This document shows positions 31,201 to 40,093 of a DNA stretch of 64,000 nt, piece after piece. Under the pieces are notes generated by a model, which worked only from the letters and a program-made list of their open reading frames with translations, was not told where the DNA came from and ran no database searches. The translations under genes were made by a program, and so were the position numbers. The DNA comes from Methanotorris formicicus Mc-S-70 (GTDB lineage: Archaea; AGJL01; Methanococci; Methanococcales; Methanococcaceae): assembly GCF_000243455.1 (NCBI RefSeq), contig NZ_AGJL01000001.1:1-64000 (forward strand), in the 5' to 3' direction. Every line of letters starts with the position of its first letter. The first letter of the stretch is position 1.

Positions 31201-31575
31201 ATGCAGAACGTTGATAAAATTATAAAAAAACTAAATCCAAAATTTAGAAACATTGAAGGCAAAAAACTCCTTATTGCCATTGCAGTAGATGAGAATAAAA
31301 ATGTCCTTATGACTGCTTTTATGAGTGAAGAATCATTAAGAAAGACGCTTGAAACTGGATTGATGCATTATTACTCCACAAGTAGGGATAAGATTTGGAT
31401 GAAAGGAGAGGAAAGTGGTAATATACAAAAGGTTAAGGAAATATATAGGGATTGTGATGGTGATGCTTTGTTGTTTGTTGTTGAGCAGAAGGGAGTAGCA
31501 TGTCATGAAGGTTATTATTCCTGCTTCCATAGGAAACTTGAAAATGGAGAAATAGTCATTATCGACCGAAAATAA
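31201..31575 (+). CDS. hisI: phosphoribosyl-AMP cyclohydrolase
   Basis: The 124-residue enzyme opens the adenine ring of phosphoribosyl-AMP in histidine synthesis. Seen: [52 protein letters not shown] with the metal-binding aspartates, then [14 protein letters not shown] with zinc-binding cysteines. Length is normal for the single-function archaeal form. ATG follows AGGGGGAAAT. It now starts 93 bp after IS-B; hisF lies at 58.7 kb, so the histidine genes are scattered as usual in these archaea. Confidence 0.95.
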   Translation: MQNVDKIIKKLNPKFRNIEGKKLLIAIAVDENKNVLMTAFMSEESLRKTLETGLMHYYSTSRDKIWMKGEESGNIQKVKEIYRDCDGDALLFVVEQKGVACHEGYYSCFHRKLENGEIVIIDRK

Positions 31576-31861
31576 TATATATTTGAACATATACAAGTAA
31601 CTGAACTTTTTGTACTTTTAACTTATTTTAACTCCCCAGGACGGGCGGCATACTATAAAAAATTTTAAACGTATTAATATAACCCCAATAAATAAGCGTA
31701 AATTTTCAAAATAAGGGTTGTTTTTTAATTTTTTATTATTCCTAATTATTTATAGTCATTATTAATTGTAATGTAAAATTTAAATGAACAAATGCAAGAG
31801 TTTAAAATAGACTTAAAATAAAATATATAATTAGGATTTAAGATTATCGAGGTGATGGATA

Positions 31862-33784
31862 ATGGAAAGATATAATGAAGATTATGAAGTTAATTTGGAA
31901 GAAAAAAACATTCCTATTGAGGAATTAGATTTAAAAAACAAGAATATAACGGTAGATACATGCGTCGTTATTGATGGAAGAATAACTGAACTAATAAAAA
32001 AAGGTGTTATTAAAGATAGTAAAATAATAATTCCAGAGGCAGTAGTTTCTGAACTTGAATATCAGGCAAATAGGGGTAGAGAGATTGGTTACAAGGGGAT
32101 TGAAGAGTTAAGGCATATGGTGGAAATTGCAAAGGAATACAACATTGAAATTGAATACTATGGAGAAAGACCCACAAGAGAGGAAATTGCACTTGCTAAA
32201 AGTGGAGAAATAGATGCAATGATTAGAAAGGTTGCAAAAGAAACGAACTCAATACTCTTAACAAGTGATTGGATTCAATATAATTTGGCATTGGCACAAG
32301 AAATTGAGGCATATTACTTAGAGGTAAAAGAAGAAAAGGTTGAATTAGTTTTAGATAAGTATTTTGATGAGTTGACAATGTCAGTCCACTTAAAAGAAGA
32401 CTGTGTTCCTTATGCAAAGAGAGGCAGGCCAGGAGAGATTAAACTTGTTCCTATTGGAGATAAAGAACTTACAAAAGAAGATATGGAAGAAATCATAGAC
32501 AACATCATAAAATACACTGAACAAAATAACGGATTAATCGAAATTCAAAGGAGGGGGGCAACAGTAATCCAACTTGGAAATATAAGGATTTCAATTGCAA
32601 GACCACCATTCTCTGAGGCATTGGAGGTTACAGCAGTAAGACCAATAGCAAAGGTTTCTTTAGAGGATTATGACCTATCAGATGAATTATTAGAGAGGTT
32701 GAAGGAAAAAGCAGAGGGTATATTTGTTTCAGGTGCTCCAGGAAGTGGTAAATCAACATTCGTTTCAGCACTTGCAGAATTCTACAAAAATCAAGGAAAA
32801 ATAGTAAAAACTATGGAAAGTCCAAGGGATTTACAAGTTGATAAGGAGATTACACAATATGCCCCTCTTGAAGGCAGTATGGAAAAAACTTGCGATATTC
32901 TTCTATTAGTTAGACCAGATTATACAATATACGATGAAGTGAGAAAAACAAAGGACTTTGAAATATTTGCAGATATGAGGATGGCTGGAGTTGGGATGAT
33001 CGGGGTTGTTCACGCATCAAAGCCAATAGATGCCATCCAAAGGTTAATTGGCAGGGTTGAGTTGGGAGTTATTCCCCAAATTGTCGATACAGTAATATTC
33101 CTCAAAGATGGGAGAATAGAGAAGGTTTATGAGGTAAGTTTTACAGTTAAGGTTCCTTATGGAATGAAAGAAGCAGATTTGGCAAGACCAGTAATTGAGA
33201 TTAAGGACTTTGAGACAAAGAGAACTGAATATGAAATCTACACCTATGGGGAAGAAGTTATTGTTATGCCAATAAAGGAGGATGAGTTTGAAAGGTCTCC
33301 AGTTTATAAGTATGCTGAAGAGAAGTTGGGGGAGATATTGAAGAGGTTCCTTCCAAAGAAAGCAAAACCAAAAGTTAAGGTTTTAGACTACAACACTATT
33401 GAGTTGAGAGTTCCAGAAAAATATATTGGTTCAATTATAGGAAAGGGAGGAAGAGAAATCTCAAAATTGGAAGACATTATTGGATTGAAAATTAGCGTTA
33501 GAGCAAAAGAAGACGTTGAGGAATTTGAAAATGAAGGATTATCTTACGAATACATATCAGAATATGAGTTTACAAAACTCAAAGAAGTTGGAAAACATAT
33601 AGTTGTGGATGTTGGGGAGGACTTTGCTGGAGCAAATATAAAGATTTATGTTGATGGGGATTACTTATGCTCAGCAACAGTAAGTTCAGATGGAACTGTT
33701 AAGATAAACAAAAAAACAAGTATTGGTAAAGAATTATTAAAGGCAATGAAAAAAGGTAAAGATATCTACGTAGATTTGGCATAA
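31862..33784 (+). CDS. PIN domain - PilT/VirB11-like ATPase - KH domain protein
   Basis: The 640-residue protein joins an N-terminal PIN nuclease-like domain ([15 protein letters not shown] near residue 32, [10 protein letters not shown] near 139) to a secretion-type ATPase (Walker [10 protein letters not shown] near residue 293, later [13 protein letters not shown]) and a C-terminal KH RNA-binding domain ([17 protein letters not shown] near residue 522). The archaeal family is widespread but its role is unknown; RNA remodelling or decay is inferred. ATG follows GAGGTGAT. No pilus or secretion genes flank it, arguing against a secretion role. Confidence 0.93.
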   Translation: MERYNEDYEVNLEEKNIPIEELDLKNKNITVDTCVVIDGRITELIKKGVIKDSKIIIPEAVVSELEYQANRGREIGYKGIEELRHMVEIAKEYNIEIEYYGERPTREEIALAKSGEIDAMIRKVAKETNSILLTSDWIQYNLALAQEIEAYYLEVKEEKVELVLDKYFDELTMSVHLKEDCVPYAKRGRPGEIKLVPIGDKELTKEDMEEIIDNIIKYTEQNNGLIEIQRRGATVIQLGNIRISIARPPFSEALEVTAVRPIAKVSLEDYDLSDELLERLKEKAEGIFVSGAPGSGKSTFVSALAEFYKNQGKIVKTMESPRDLQVDKEITQYAPLEGSMEKTCDILLLVRPDYTIYDEVRKTKDFEIFADMRMAGVGMIGVVHASKPIDAIQRLIGRVELGVIPQIVDTVIFLKDGRIEKVYEVSFTVKVPYGMKEADLARPVIEIKDFETKRTEYEIYTYGEEVIVMPIKEDEFERSPVYKYAEEKLGEILKRFLPKKAKPKVKVLDYNTIELRVPEKYIGSIIGKGGREISKLEDIIGLKISVRAKEDVEEFENEGLSYEYISEYEFTKLKEVGKHIVVDVGEDFAGANIKIYVDGDYLCSATVSSDGTVKINKKTSIGKELLKAMKKGKDIYVDLA

Positions 33785-33788
33785 AAAA

Positions 33789-34262
33789 TTATTTAAACAT
33801 ATTTCTAACTTTTTCATCTGATTTCATGACTTTTTCTTTTTGTTTTTTTCTGTATTCAATCAACTTCTCTGCTATTTTTTCATCTTGCAAACCTAAAATT
33901 TCAAGTGCTAAAATAGCAGCGTTCTCTCCCCTATCTATCCCAACTGTTGCAACTGGAATTCCTGGAGGCATTTGAACAGCACTTAGCAAAGCATCCATTC
34001 CATCCAATTTACTTTCAACAGGAACTGCAATAACAGGTTTTGTTGTCAAACTTGCAACAACTCCAGGCAAGTGAGCGGCTAAACCAGCAATTGCTATAAA
34101 CACTTTTGCATTAGAGTTTTTAACAATTTCCTCAACCAAATCTGGAGTTCTGTGGGCAGAGGCAACCCTAACCTCAAACTCAACGTCAAATTCTTTTAAA
34201 ACATTTGTTGCCTTTTCTGCAATTTTTAAATCACTCTCACTTCCCATAATTATACAAATCAT
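33789..34262 (-). CDS. purE: PurE, N5-CAIR mutase / AIR carboxylase
   Basis: The 157-residue enzyme makes carboxyaminoimidazole ribotide in purine synthesis. Seen: [15 protein letters not shown] at the start, [12 protein letters not shown] near residue 40, [16 protein letters not shown] with the GLAAHLPG active-site loop, and [13 protein letters not shown]. Which class (mutase or direct carboxylase) cannot be decided without checking for PurK. ATG follows GGTGA. It converges on the PIN/ATPase gene with a 4-bp gap. Confidence 0.94.
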   Translation of the reverse strand: MICIIMGSESDLKIAEKATNVLKEFDVEFEVRVASAHRTPDLVEEIVKNSNAKVFIAIAGLAAHLPGVVASLTTKPVIAVPVESKLDGMDALLSAVQMPPGIPVATVGIDRGENAAILALEILGLQDEKIAEKLIEYRKKQKEKVMKSDEKVRNMFK

Positions 34263-34344
34263 GTTTTCACCATTTTATTCATTTATTTTTTTACGAAAGA
34301 CTTTTATTATTTGGGACGTATATTTAATTTATGGAGGTGTTGTT

Positions 34345-34452
34345 ATGAAAACTCTTGAAAATTTACTCAAGGCAACCGAACCTCCAGAGGAATGTCCATC
34401 ATGTGGGCATTCAAAGAACTACTATGTTGCAATAGATATGCTTTCCCTTTAA
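34345..34452 (+). CDS. 35-residue zinc-binding-like miniprotein
   Basis: The open frame starts at an ATG 6 bp after GGAGGTG and encodes only 35 residues, with a single CPSC pair (ECPSCGHSKNYYV) near residue 20. Half a zinc ribbon like this would need a partner or dimerisation to bind metal, or may be a truncated zinc-ribbon protein. The strong ribosome-binding site and position just before ndk support expression. No family recognised. Confidence 0.5.
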   Translation: MKTLENLLKATEPPEECPSCGHSKNYYVAIDMLSL

Positions 34453-34474
34453 TTAAAAATATTTTTGGGGTATT

Positions 34475-34879
34475 ATGAAAGAAAAGACCTTCATATTATT
34501 AAAACCCGATGCGGTTAAGAGGAAATTGATTGGAAAAATTATAAAAAGATTTGAAGATAGGGGATTTGAGATCGTTGAGATGAAAATGCTAACACTTTCA
34601 AGGGAAATGGCGGAAGAATTTTACAAAATACATAAGGGAAAGGAATTCTATGAAAGATTAATAGAATTTATGACATCTGGTAGGATTGTGGTGATGGTTG
34701 TTGAAGGGGAGAATGCAATATCTGCGGTTAGAAAGATGATAGGAAAAACAAATCCAGCAGAAGCAGAACCGGGAACAATAAGGGGAGATTTTGCATTATC
34801 AACTCCAGACAATATAATCCATGCATCAGATTCAAAGGAAAGTGTTGAAAGGGAAATAAAGATGTTTTTTGGGGATTAA
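34475..34879 (+). CDS. ndk: nucleoside diphosphate kinase
   Basis: The 134-residue kinase equilibrates nucleoside triphosphate pools. Seen: TFILLKPDAVKRKLIGKII at the start, GRIVVMVVEGENAI, RKMIGKTNPAEAEPGTIRGDF near residue 88, and the phosphorylated histidine in NIIHASDS near residue 115. Length is slightly short, as in archaeal forms. ATG follows TTTTGGGG. It may be cotranscribed with the miniprotein 22 bp upstream. Confidence 0.96.
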   Translation: MKEKTFILLKPDAVKRKLIGKIIKRFEDRGFEIVEMKMLTLSREMAEEFYKIHKGKEFYERLIEFMTSGRIVVMVVEGENAISAVRKMIGKTNPAEAEPGTIRGDFALSTPDNIIHASDSKESVEREIKMFFGD

Positions 34880-34883
34880 AATA

Positions 34884-35996
34884 TTATTGATAAACATCCC
34901 TAATCCTCTCACACAAAACCTCAAAATCCTCCTTTTTATGCCCAACGTTTATACTTACCCTTATTCTTTCTGAACCTCTTGGAACTGTTGGATACCTAAT
35001 CCCAACACAGAAGATGTTATTTTTTATTAAATGCTCAGCAATAAGCACAGTTTTTTCTTTAAAAATGAATGGATAGATTGGAGTTATATTATCCTCTTCA
35101 ATAAATCCATTTTCTTTAAAAATTCTATTTGCTGTTTTGATGTTTTTTTGAAGTTTTTTAACTATATCGGTTTTTTCAATAATCTCAAATGCCTTAATAC
35201 AACCTTCAACAATACACGGTGGCAGAGAAGTTGAATAGATAAAACTCCTTGAAGTGTTTATTAAGTACTCTACAACCTCCTCAATCCCACAAACAAATCC
35301 TCCTAAACCACCAATAGCCTTTGATAAAGTTCCAATTTGGATGATGTTGTCAGAAGGTTTTAAATTGAGGTGCTTTAATGTTCCTCTCCCATTGCCCAAA
35401 ACTCCTGTGCCATGAGCGTCATCAACAATTAAAATAGCATTAAACTCATCCGCTATTTTCTTTAAATCTCTAAGAGGGGCAACATCACCATCCATACTAA
35501 AGACACCATCAGTTATAATGAATAGATTGTTGTATTTTTTCCAATTCTCCTCGATTAAATTAACTAAATGCTCCACATCACAATGATTGTAAATCAAAAC
35601 ATCCGCCTTACTTAACCTACAACCATCAATAATAGAGGCGTGGTTAAGTTTATCACTCAAAATCAAATCTCCTTTTTTGCAAAGTGCAGAGATAACCCCA
35701 ACATTTGTTGCATAGCCAGACGAATAAACCAAAGATCTTTCTACCTCTTTAAATTCAGCTATTTTCCCCTCCAATCTTTGATGATTTATGTTTCCAGATG
35801 TTAATCTTGAACCAGTTGAGCCAACCCCATACTTCAGGCCTTCTTTTACTGCCTCAACAACCTTTGGATGCTTTGATAGGCATAGATAATCATTTGAAGA
35901 AAAATCCAAAACTCCATCATTTTTTTCCCTAAAAAATCTATATAAGCCATTACTTTTTATAATTTCAATTTCCTTTCTCAATTTTTCCCTAAACAT
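34884..35996 (-). CDS. bioF: 8-amino-7-oxononanoate synthase
   Basis: The 370-residue PLP enzyme condenses pimeloyl-CoA with alanine in biotin synthesis. Seen: FSSNDYLCLSKHP near residue 30, GVGSTGSRLTSGN, ITDGVFSMDGDVAPL, DDAHGTGVLGNGRG near residue 192, and the PLP lysine in IGTLSKAIGGLGGFV. It lies 12 bp downstream of bioW, the enzyme that supplies its substrate, so they form an operon. ATG follows AAAGGGA. Confidence 0.92.
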   Translation of the reverse strand: MFREKLRKEIEIIKSNGLYRFFREKNDGVLDFSSNDYLCLSKHPKVVEAVKEGLKYGVGSTGSRLTSGNINHQRLEGKIAEFKEVERSLVYSSGYATNVGVISALCKKGDLILSDKLNHASIIDGCRLSKADVLIYNHCDVEHLVNLIEENWKKYNNLFIITDGVFSMDGDVAPLRDLKKIADEFNAILIVDDAHGTGVLGNGRGTLKHLNLKPSDNIIQIGTLSKAIGGLGGFVCGIEEVVEYLINTSRSFIYSTSLPPCIVEGCIKAFEIIEKTDIVKKLQKNIKTANRIFKENGFIEEDNITPIYPFIFKEKTVLIAEHLIKNNIFCVGIRYPTVPRGSERIRVSINVGHKKEDFEVLCERIRDVYQ

Positions 35997-36008
35997 AAAA
36001 ATCCCTTT

Positions 36009-36710
36009 TTATTTTATAATGAATGGCTTGTTTTCTAATTTGTTTATTAAATCATCTATATTAACATCATCTTTAACAAAAAACACTCTTCCTCCATTCT
36101 CTCCTTTTTCTTTTAAATTTGTAATCCTAAAATAACCCTTTTTAGTTGCAACATAGCCAGTTGTGTAACTTTTATTATCTGATGTGCAGAGTTCCGCTAT
36201 AATTCCCAAATGAATAACCTTAGATGCAATTGCAATAGCATCAACAGTCCTTTCTGTCCCTAATTTTTCCTTTAAAATATTCTCCTTTAGTTCTTTTGTT
36301 GTATCTATATTTTTAACCCTAATGCCCCTTTCCTTATCTGGCTCTAATCTTTCTCCCCTTAAATTTAAAATTGCCGCTCCTCTCATTCCTCCTTTATCAA
36401 TTATTTTAAATGCGTAATCTATTAGTTCATTTGGAATACCTTCATTTTTTAATATTTCTCTTGCTTTTTCTCTTGCTTCTTCTTTATTTTTGCATTCTAT
36501 TGTTTTTATTGGCAAGTGGTTGATGTATTTTATTTCCTCCTTAATTTCCTCAATCTTTAAGTTTATAAAGTCTGGAGTTCCATTTTCATGCATTAATGCC
36601 CTTCTTATTAATTCTCTCGCAACATTTTCAATCTCCTCCTTATCCACAATCCTCTCTGCTCCAGATATGTGTTTTCCGTTTTTTGATGCCCTCATTTTTA
36701 TACCATACAT
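36009..36710 (-). CDS. bioW: 6-carboxyhexanoate-CoA ligase (pimeloyl-CoA synthetase)
   Basis: The 233-residue ligase activates pimelate with CoA and ATP for biotin synthesis. The N-terminus [20 protein letters not shown] and later [28 protein letters not shown] and [13 protein letters not shown] are the hallmarks of BioW. ATG follows GGTGA. It heads the bioW-bioF operon. The upstream gap contains three copies of a TTATCAYGATT-like repeat that could bind a regulator (inference). Confidence 0.92.
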   Translation of the reverse strand: MYGIKMRASKNGKHISGAERIVDKEEIENVARELIRRALMHENGTPDFINLKIEEIKEEIKYINHLPIKTIECKNKEEAREKAREILKNEGIPNELIDYAFKIIDKGGMRGAAILNLRGERLEPDKERGIRVKNIDTTKELKENILKEKLGTERTVDAIAIASKVIHLGIIAELCTSDNKSYTTGYVATKKGYFRITNLKEKGENGGRVFFVKDDVNIDDLINKLENKPFIIK

Positions 36711-36792
36711 TTAATTCACCAAAATTTATTATTTTAAGTGCTGTTTTATATTCTGTAGTTATAATTTGTTTATTTGAATTTATAATTTAAAT

Positions 36793-36865
36793 TTATCATG
36801 ATTGATCATTAATGTTAAAACGAACAATTTATCATTATTTTTCATTAAAGACATTTATCACGATT
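36793..36865. promoter_or_regulatory. three spaced TTATCAYGATT-like repeats upstream of bioW
   Basis: TTATCATGATT (36793-36803), TTATCATTATT (36829-36839) and TTATCACGATT (36855-36865) occur in the gap between bioW and the 53-residue gene. The first is followed by GATCATTAATG, making an imperfect palindrome. A fourth exact copy is at 37256. Regular placement in a divergent promoter suggests operator sites; the regulator is unknown. Confidence 0.45.
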
Positions 36866-36983
36866 TATAATGAGCAAAAAAGTATATATATTTGTTTTTT
36901 CAATGTATAATCAGGTGTAAAATTGAGTTAGGGAATATTAATTATACCTTGCGAATTATTACAATATTAGATAGGGTGATAAT

Positions 36984-37145
36984 ATGGAAACAAAATTAAA
37001 CAACATCAATAACATTAACTATGAGGTTGCTGAAGATATTGAGCAAATCACAACAGATTTGAAGAGACCATTTAGAGGCAGTAAGTTGGTAGAAATTTTA
37101 GGGTATGCAGTAGGTTTAATTATAATAGGTTCTATGCTTGTATAA
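36984..37145 (+). CDS. 53-residue single-helix membrane protein
   Basis: The ATG follows GGTGAT by 3 bp. The 53-residue product has a polar N-terminal 30 residues (rich in Asn, Glu, Asp) and a C-terminal membrane helix at about residues 36-53 starting LVEILGYAVG, so it is likely tail-anchored. It resembles in form, though not clearly in sequence, the small subunits of membrane complexes such as MtrF or MtrG. It stands alone between bioW and the TusA/DsrE pair, surrounded by the TTATCATGATT repeats. Confidence 0.6.
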   Translation: METKLNNINNINYEVAEDIEQITTDLKRPFRGSKLVEILGYAVGLIIIGSMLV

Positions 37146-37255
37146 AGTAGCCAAAAGAGCATTAGGTATATAAGCAAATTAAGATAAAATAAAACTGCTA
37201 TTTTACTACAAAGGCATGCATACTGTTTATAAGTTAGGTGCTATTTTTGGGAAGA

Positions 37256-37266
37256 TTATCATGATT
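37256..37266. promoter_or_regulatory. fourth TTATCATGATT repeat, upstream of TusA-like gene
   Basis: TTATCATGATT here is identical to the copy at 36793 and is followed by AATAATGATTAA, again a near palindrome. It stands about 110 bp before the TATA box of the TusA/DsrE operon and 110 bp after the stop of the small membrane protein gene. Confidence 0.4.
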
Positions 37267-37364
37267 AATAATGATTAAATAATGTATTTTAATAACATTG
37301 AAAGATTTAGATATATAGTCATTAGATTTTCTAATGTATATTTTTGCTATTAAACTTATTTTAA

Positions 37365-37380
37365 GAAAATTATTTATACC
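37365..37380 (+). promoter_or_regulatory. TATA/BRE promoter of the tusA-dsrE pair
   Basis: The box TTTATACC at 37373-37380 preceded by purine-rich GAAAATTA lies 42 bp before the TusA-like start. This matches the spacing expected for a short leader. Confidence 0.5.
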
Positions 37381-37421
37381 ATTTTTTACATTTTAAAAAT
37401 AAAAGCATTGGAGGTATTGCT

Positions 37422-37637
37422 ATGAAAAAAATTGATGTTACTGGAGATATATGTCCAGTGCCAGTATTAAAAACAAAAAAGGCATTGGAAGAGTTAGGTG
37501 GTGGGGAAGAGTTAGAGGTTGTTGGAGATTACAAACCAGCATTAGAAAATATAAAAAGATTTGCAGAGAGTAATGGATATACTGTTGTTTCTGCAGAAGA
37601 AACAGATAGTGGATTTAGAATAGTTATTAAAAAATAA
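37422..37637 (+). CDS. TusA/SirA-family sulfur carrier protein
   Basis: The 71-residue protein begins with the TusA signature: VTGDICPVPVLKTKKALEEL, where the cysteine of the CPxP motif (residue 10) carries persulfide sulfur. The C-terminal strand ETDSGFRIVIKK completes the fold. It precedes a DsrE-like gene by 13 bp; such pairs relay sulfur for thiolation reactions. The acceptor here is unknown. ATG follows GGAGG. Confidence 0.92.
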   Translation: MKKIDVTGDICPVPVLKTKKALEELGGGEELEVVGDYKPALENIKRFAESNGYTVVSAEETDSGFRIVIKK

Positions 37638-37650
37638 TAAAGGTGGGAGT

Positions 37651-37995
37651 TTGAAATTCACAGTTATTATTACAACTGCTCCTTATGGAAAAGAAAGGGC
37701 ATACTCTGCATTAAGATTTGCTTTAACTTCATTATTGGAAGGAATTGAGGTAAATATATTCTTACTTGAAGATGGTGTCTATGTTGCAAAGAAAAACCAA
37801 AACCCAAGTGAAGTTCCAAATTATTTAGAGTTTTTGAAGAATTGCATTGAGATGGGGGCAAAAGTTAAGGCATGCGGACCTTGTGGAAAGGCCAGGGGAA
37901 TTAGCGACGATGACTTAATTGAAGGTGTTGAGTTTGGAACAATGCATGATTTGGTTGCGTTTGTTAAGGAAGGTGATAAGGTTATTACATTCTAA
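37651..37995 (+). CDS. DsrE/DsrF-like sulfur relay protein
   Basis: The 114-residue protein has the DsrE fold: VIITTAPYGKERAYSALRFA at the start and a C-terminal conserved cysteine region MGAKVKACGPCGKARGI with CGPC near residue 75. The second cysteine is the usual sulfur-accepting site. Translation starts at TTG (37651) behind GGTGGG; no ATG is available. It follows the TusA-like carrier in one operon. Its end overlaps the 3' end of the convergent gene by 11 bp. Confidence 0.9.
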   Translation: MKFTVIITTAPYGKERAYSALRFALTSLLEGIEVNIFLLEDGVYVAKKNQNPSEVPNYLEFLKNCIEMGAKVKACGPCGKARGISDDDLIEGVEFGTMHDLVAFVKEGDKVITF

Positions 37996-38494
37996 AATAT
38001 ATACTCAAAAATTCCATTACAAGTTTTTCATATAAATTATTCTTGTTCTCGGGCCTAATTTTATTCATCATGCATCTTTTTTTCCATTCTTCACATAAAT
38101 TTTTATCAACATACTTCAACAAATTACAATCTCCCCCCAAAACGTGGCTTTTAAAATAATCATAATTTAGGTTATACTCTTTTTCCAAAAAATAATCAAG
38201 ATAATCGTATATTTTTAAGTTCTCATCAAGGGGTATATCATATTTTAATCGTATGTTGTACTTCCACAAATTATCAATTTTTATATGTAAGTCGTATCCT
38301 AAACAAAAGGAATACTCTGCATTGGTTTTTGGTTTGAAGAATTCAAAAACATTTCCTTCATAAAAATGAGTAATTTTTCTTTCCAAATTAGATATGTGAT
38401 TTATATCTGGAATAATACAGCCAAAATAGAAGTTATCCAAATCGATTTTATCTATTTTTATTCTATTATCCAAGTATAACTTTCCAAGAACCAA
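37985..38494 (-). CDS. PF00882-like zinc-dependent phospholipase C-family protein, start probably frameshifted
   Basis: The product has the family's histidine/aspartate pattern: CIIPDINHIS, ITHFYEGN, FCLGYDLHIKIDNLW and later DYLDYF; ligands for zinc are plausible, the substrate unknown. The in-frame TTG at 38494 lacks a ribosome-binding site. Upstream, GGGGGT leads to an ATG at 38516 whose frame runs ATG-CCC-TAA; removing one C would give MPNAYAHLVLGKL, the expected family N-terminus with the first histidine. So the gene may carry a one-base insertion, or this is a sequencing error. Confidence 0.65.
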   Translation of the reverse strand: MVLGKLYLDNRIKIDKIDLDNFYFGCIIPDINHISNLERKITHFYEGNVFEFFKPKTNAEYSFCLGYDLHIKIDNLWKYNIRLKYDIPLDENLKIYDYLDYFLEKEYNLNYDYFKSHVLGGDCNLLKYVDKNLCEEWKKRCMMNKIRPENKNNLYEKLVMEFLSIYFRM

Positions 38495-38612
38495 ATGAGC
38501 ATAAGCGTTAGGGCATTGTTACCCCCAAATGCATGTTATTAGATTTTTTAATGAAATGTTTATATATTCTAATTACTATATTTTGTAACAAATAGGATAT
38601 AAAGGTGGTTAT

Positions 38613-39269
38613 TTGCTTGGGGTGTGTGTTAGGACTAAAGATGGTTTTGAGATATTTAAGCAATTTGAATATATAGATTGGGGTCTGCATTTTTGTCCAT
38701 ACAACAAAAATATGGAGAATATTGTGGGATTCCATGCTCCAATTGTAGATTTAGGGATTCCAAATAATAATTCCCTAAGCATTCTAAAAAACACTGTTGA
38801 TATGGTTTCCAATTATGATTATCTAACACTTCACATAACCAATGGGAAAGAACCAGATCTTGATGTTCTAATCTCAAACTTATCTGAGTTAGTTGATTAT
38901 GCAAAAAAAAGGAACGTAAAAATATGTATTGAGAATTTAAAAGATGGTTTTTCATCAAATCCAAATAATTTAATCGAAATAGCAGATATTACTGATTGTT
39001 TGATAACCTATGACATAGGACATGTTGATTATAAAGATAGGATTAAGTATGTAGATATCTTTTCAGATAGAATATACAATGTTCATGTTTATGAAAAAGA
39101 AGTGCCAAAAATCGGCCATATTGCCCCAAAGAACCTTGAAAATCTAAGGCCAGTGTTGGATAAACTTTTAGATATTGGTTGTGATTTTTGGTTTATTGAA
39201 CTTATGGATATTGAAGATATAATAAGAACCAAGAACATGTGTGAGGAATATTTGAAAGAGCATAGGTGA
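38613..39269 (+). CDS. xylose isomerase-like TIM-barrel protein
   Basis: The 218-residue protein fits the AP endonuclease 2/sugar isomerase TIM barrel: GFHAPIVDLGIP near residue 35, LTLHITNGK, VKICIENLKDG with a metal-binding glutamate near residue 110, ITYDIGHVDY, NVHVYEK and WFIELMD. The metal ligands (H, E, D, H, E) are all present, so it is probably an active isomerase, epimerase or nuclease. Start is TTG at 38613 behind GGTGG. It lies 4 bp before the PP-loop gene. Confidence 0.8.
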   Translation: MLGVCVRTKDGFEIFKQFEYIDWGLHFCPYNKNMENIVGFHAPIVDLGIPNNNSLSILKNTVDMVSNYDYLTLHITNGKEPDLDVLISNLSELVDYAKKRNVKICIENLKDGFSSNPNNLIEIADITDCLITYDIGHVDYKDRIKYVDIFSDRIYNVHVYEKEVPKIGHIAPKNLENLRPVLDKLLDIGCDFWFIELMDIEDIIRTKNMCEEYLKEHR

Positions 39270-39273
39270 TTAA

Positions 39274-40077
39274 ATGTATATTGATTTTAAGGAATCATTT
39301 AATAAGTTAGAACTCTCAGGGGATACATTTAAGATCATAGATGAATTTGGAATAAAGTTAAAAGATATTGCGATAGGCGAATTTTCTGGAAAAGATAGTG
39401 CCGCTGCGATAATAGAAGCGTTTAGAGAATTTGATGTTATATTGCCTGTAGTTGCATTTACTGGGACAGATTATGGAGATAAAAAGATATTTTACAAAAA
39501 TTGGGAACTTCTAAACGATAGGGTAAAAAATCTTTATAATGACAAGGTTCTTCTACCTTTGCATTTCATGTTTGAACCAAAGTTATGGAACGCATTAAAC
39601 GGAAGATTTGTTTCCCTAATCATTAAAAAATTTGGATTTTACACACCATGCATAGGATGTCATGCATATTTGAGGATTTTGAGGATTCCATTATCAAAGC
39701 ATTTAGGGAGTGTAATAATAGGTGGAGAAAGAATTCATCACAATGGCGACTTTAAAATTGATCAAGTAGAGATGGTTTTGGAGATTTATGAAAGAATATG
39801 TAATGAATTGGGTGTTAAATTAAAACTTCCAATAAAATACGTTAAAGAGAATAGTAAGATAAAAGATATTATCGGAGTTGATTGGAAACAGGGGAAGAGA
39901 CAGTTTTCTTGTGTATTTAGTGGGAACTATAGAGATAAGGATGGAAAAGTTATATTTGAAGAAGAAAAGGTTAGAAAGTTCCTAAATGAATTTATATATC
40001 CAGTTTCTGTTGAGATTGTTAAGAGAGGATATGTGGAAGATTTTAAATATATTGAAATTGTTAAGGAATTTATTTAA
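39274..40077 (+). CDS. PP-loop (adenine nucleotide alpha hydrolase-like) protein
   Basis: The 267-residue protein shows the PP-loop EFSGKDSAAAII near residue 37, which binds ATP in enzymes that adenylate a substrate, such as tRNA thiolases and sulfur insertion enzymes. A CIGCH motif near residue 127 and IGGERIHHNG follow; a third cysteine is near residue 213. This could be a thiolation or amidation enzyme of unknown substrate. It is flanked tightly by a TIM-barrel enzyme gene (4 bp) and apgM (16 bp). Confidence 0.78.
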   Translation: MYIDFKESFNKLELSGDTFKIIDEFGIKLKDIAIGEFSGKDSAAAIIEAFREFDVILPVVAFTGTDYGDKKIFYKNWELLNDRVKNLYNDKVLLPLHFMFEPKLWNALNGRFVSLIIKKFGFYTPCIGCHAYLRILRIPLSKHLGSVIIGGERIHHNGDFKIDQVEMVLEIYERICNELGVKLKLPIKYVKENSKIKDIIGVDWKQGKRQFSCVFSGNYRDKDGKVIFEEEKVRKFLNEFIYPVSVEIVKRGYVEDFKYIEIVKEFI

Positions 40078-40093
40078 AACCAAAAGTGATATC

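Noticed and set aside
36984-37145. 53-residue protein as SecE/Sec61-beta or an Mtr subunit
   Set aside because: Topology is similar but I see no sequence signature of those families.
39986-40093. Longer start for apgM inside the PP-loop gene
   Set aside because: The family N-terminus begins at 40094 behind AGTGAT; the extension is a shifted frame of the preceding gene.
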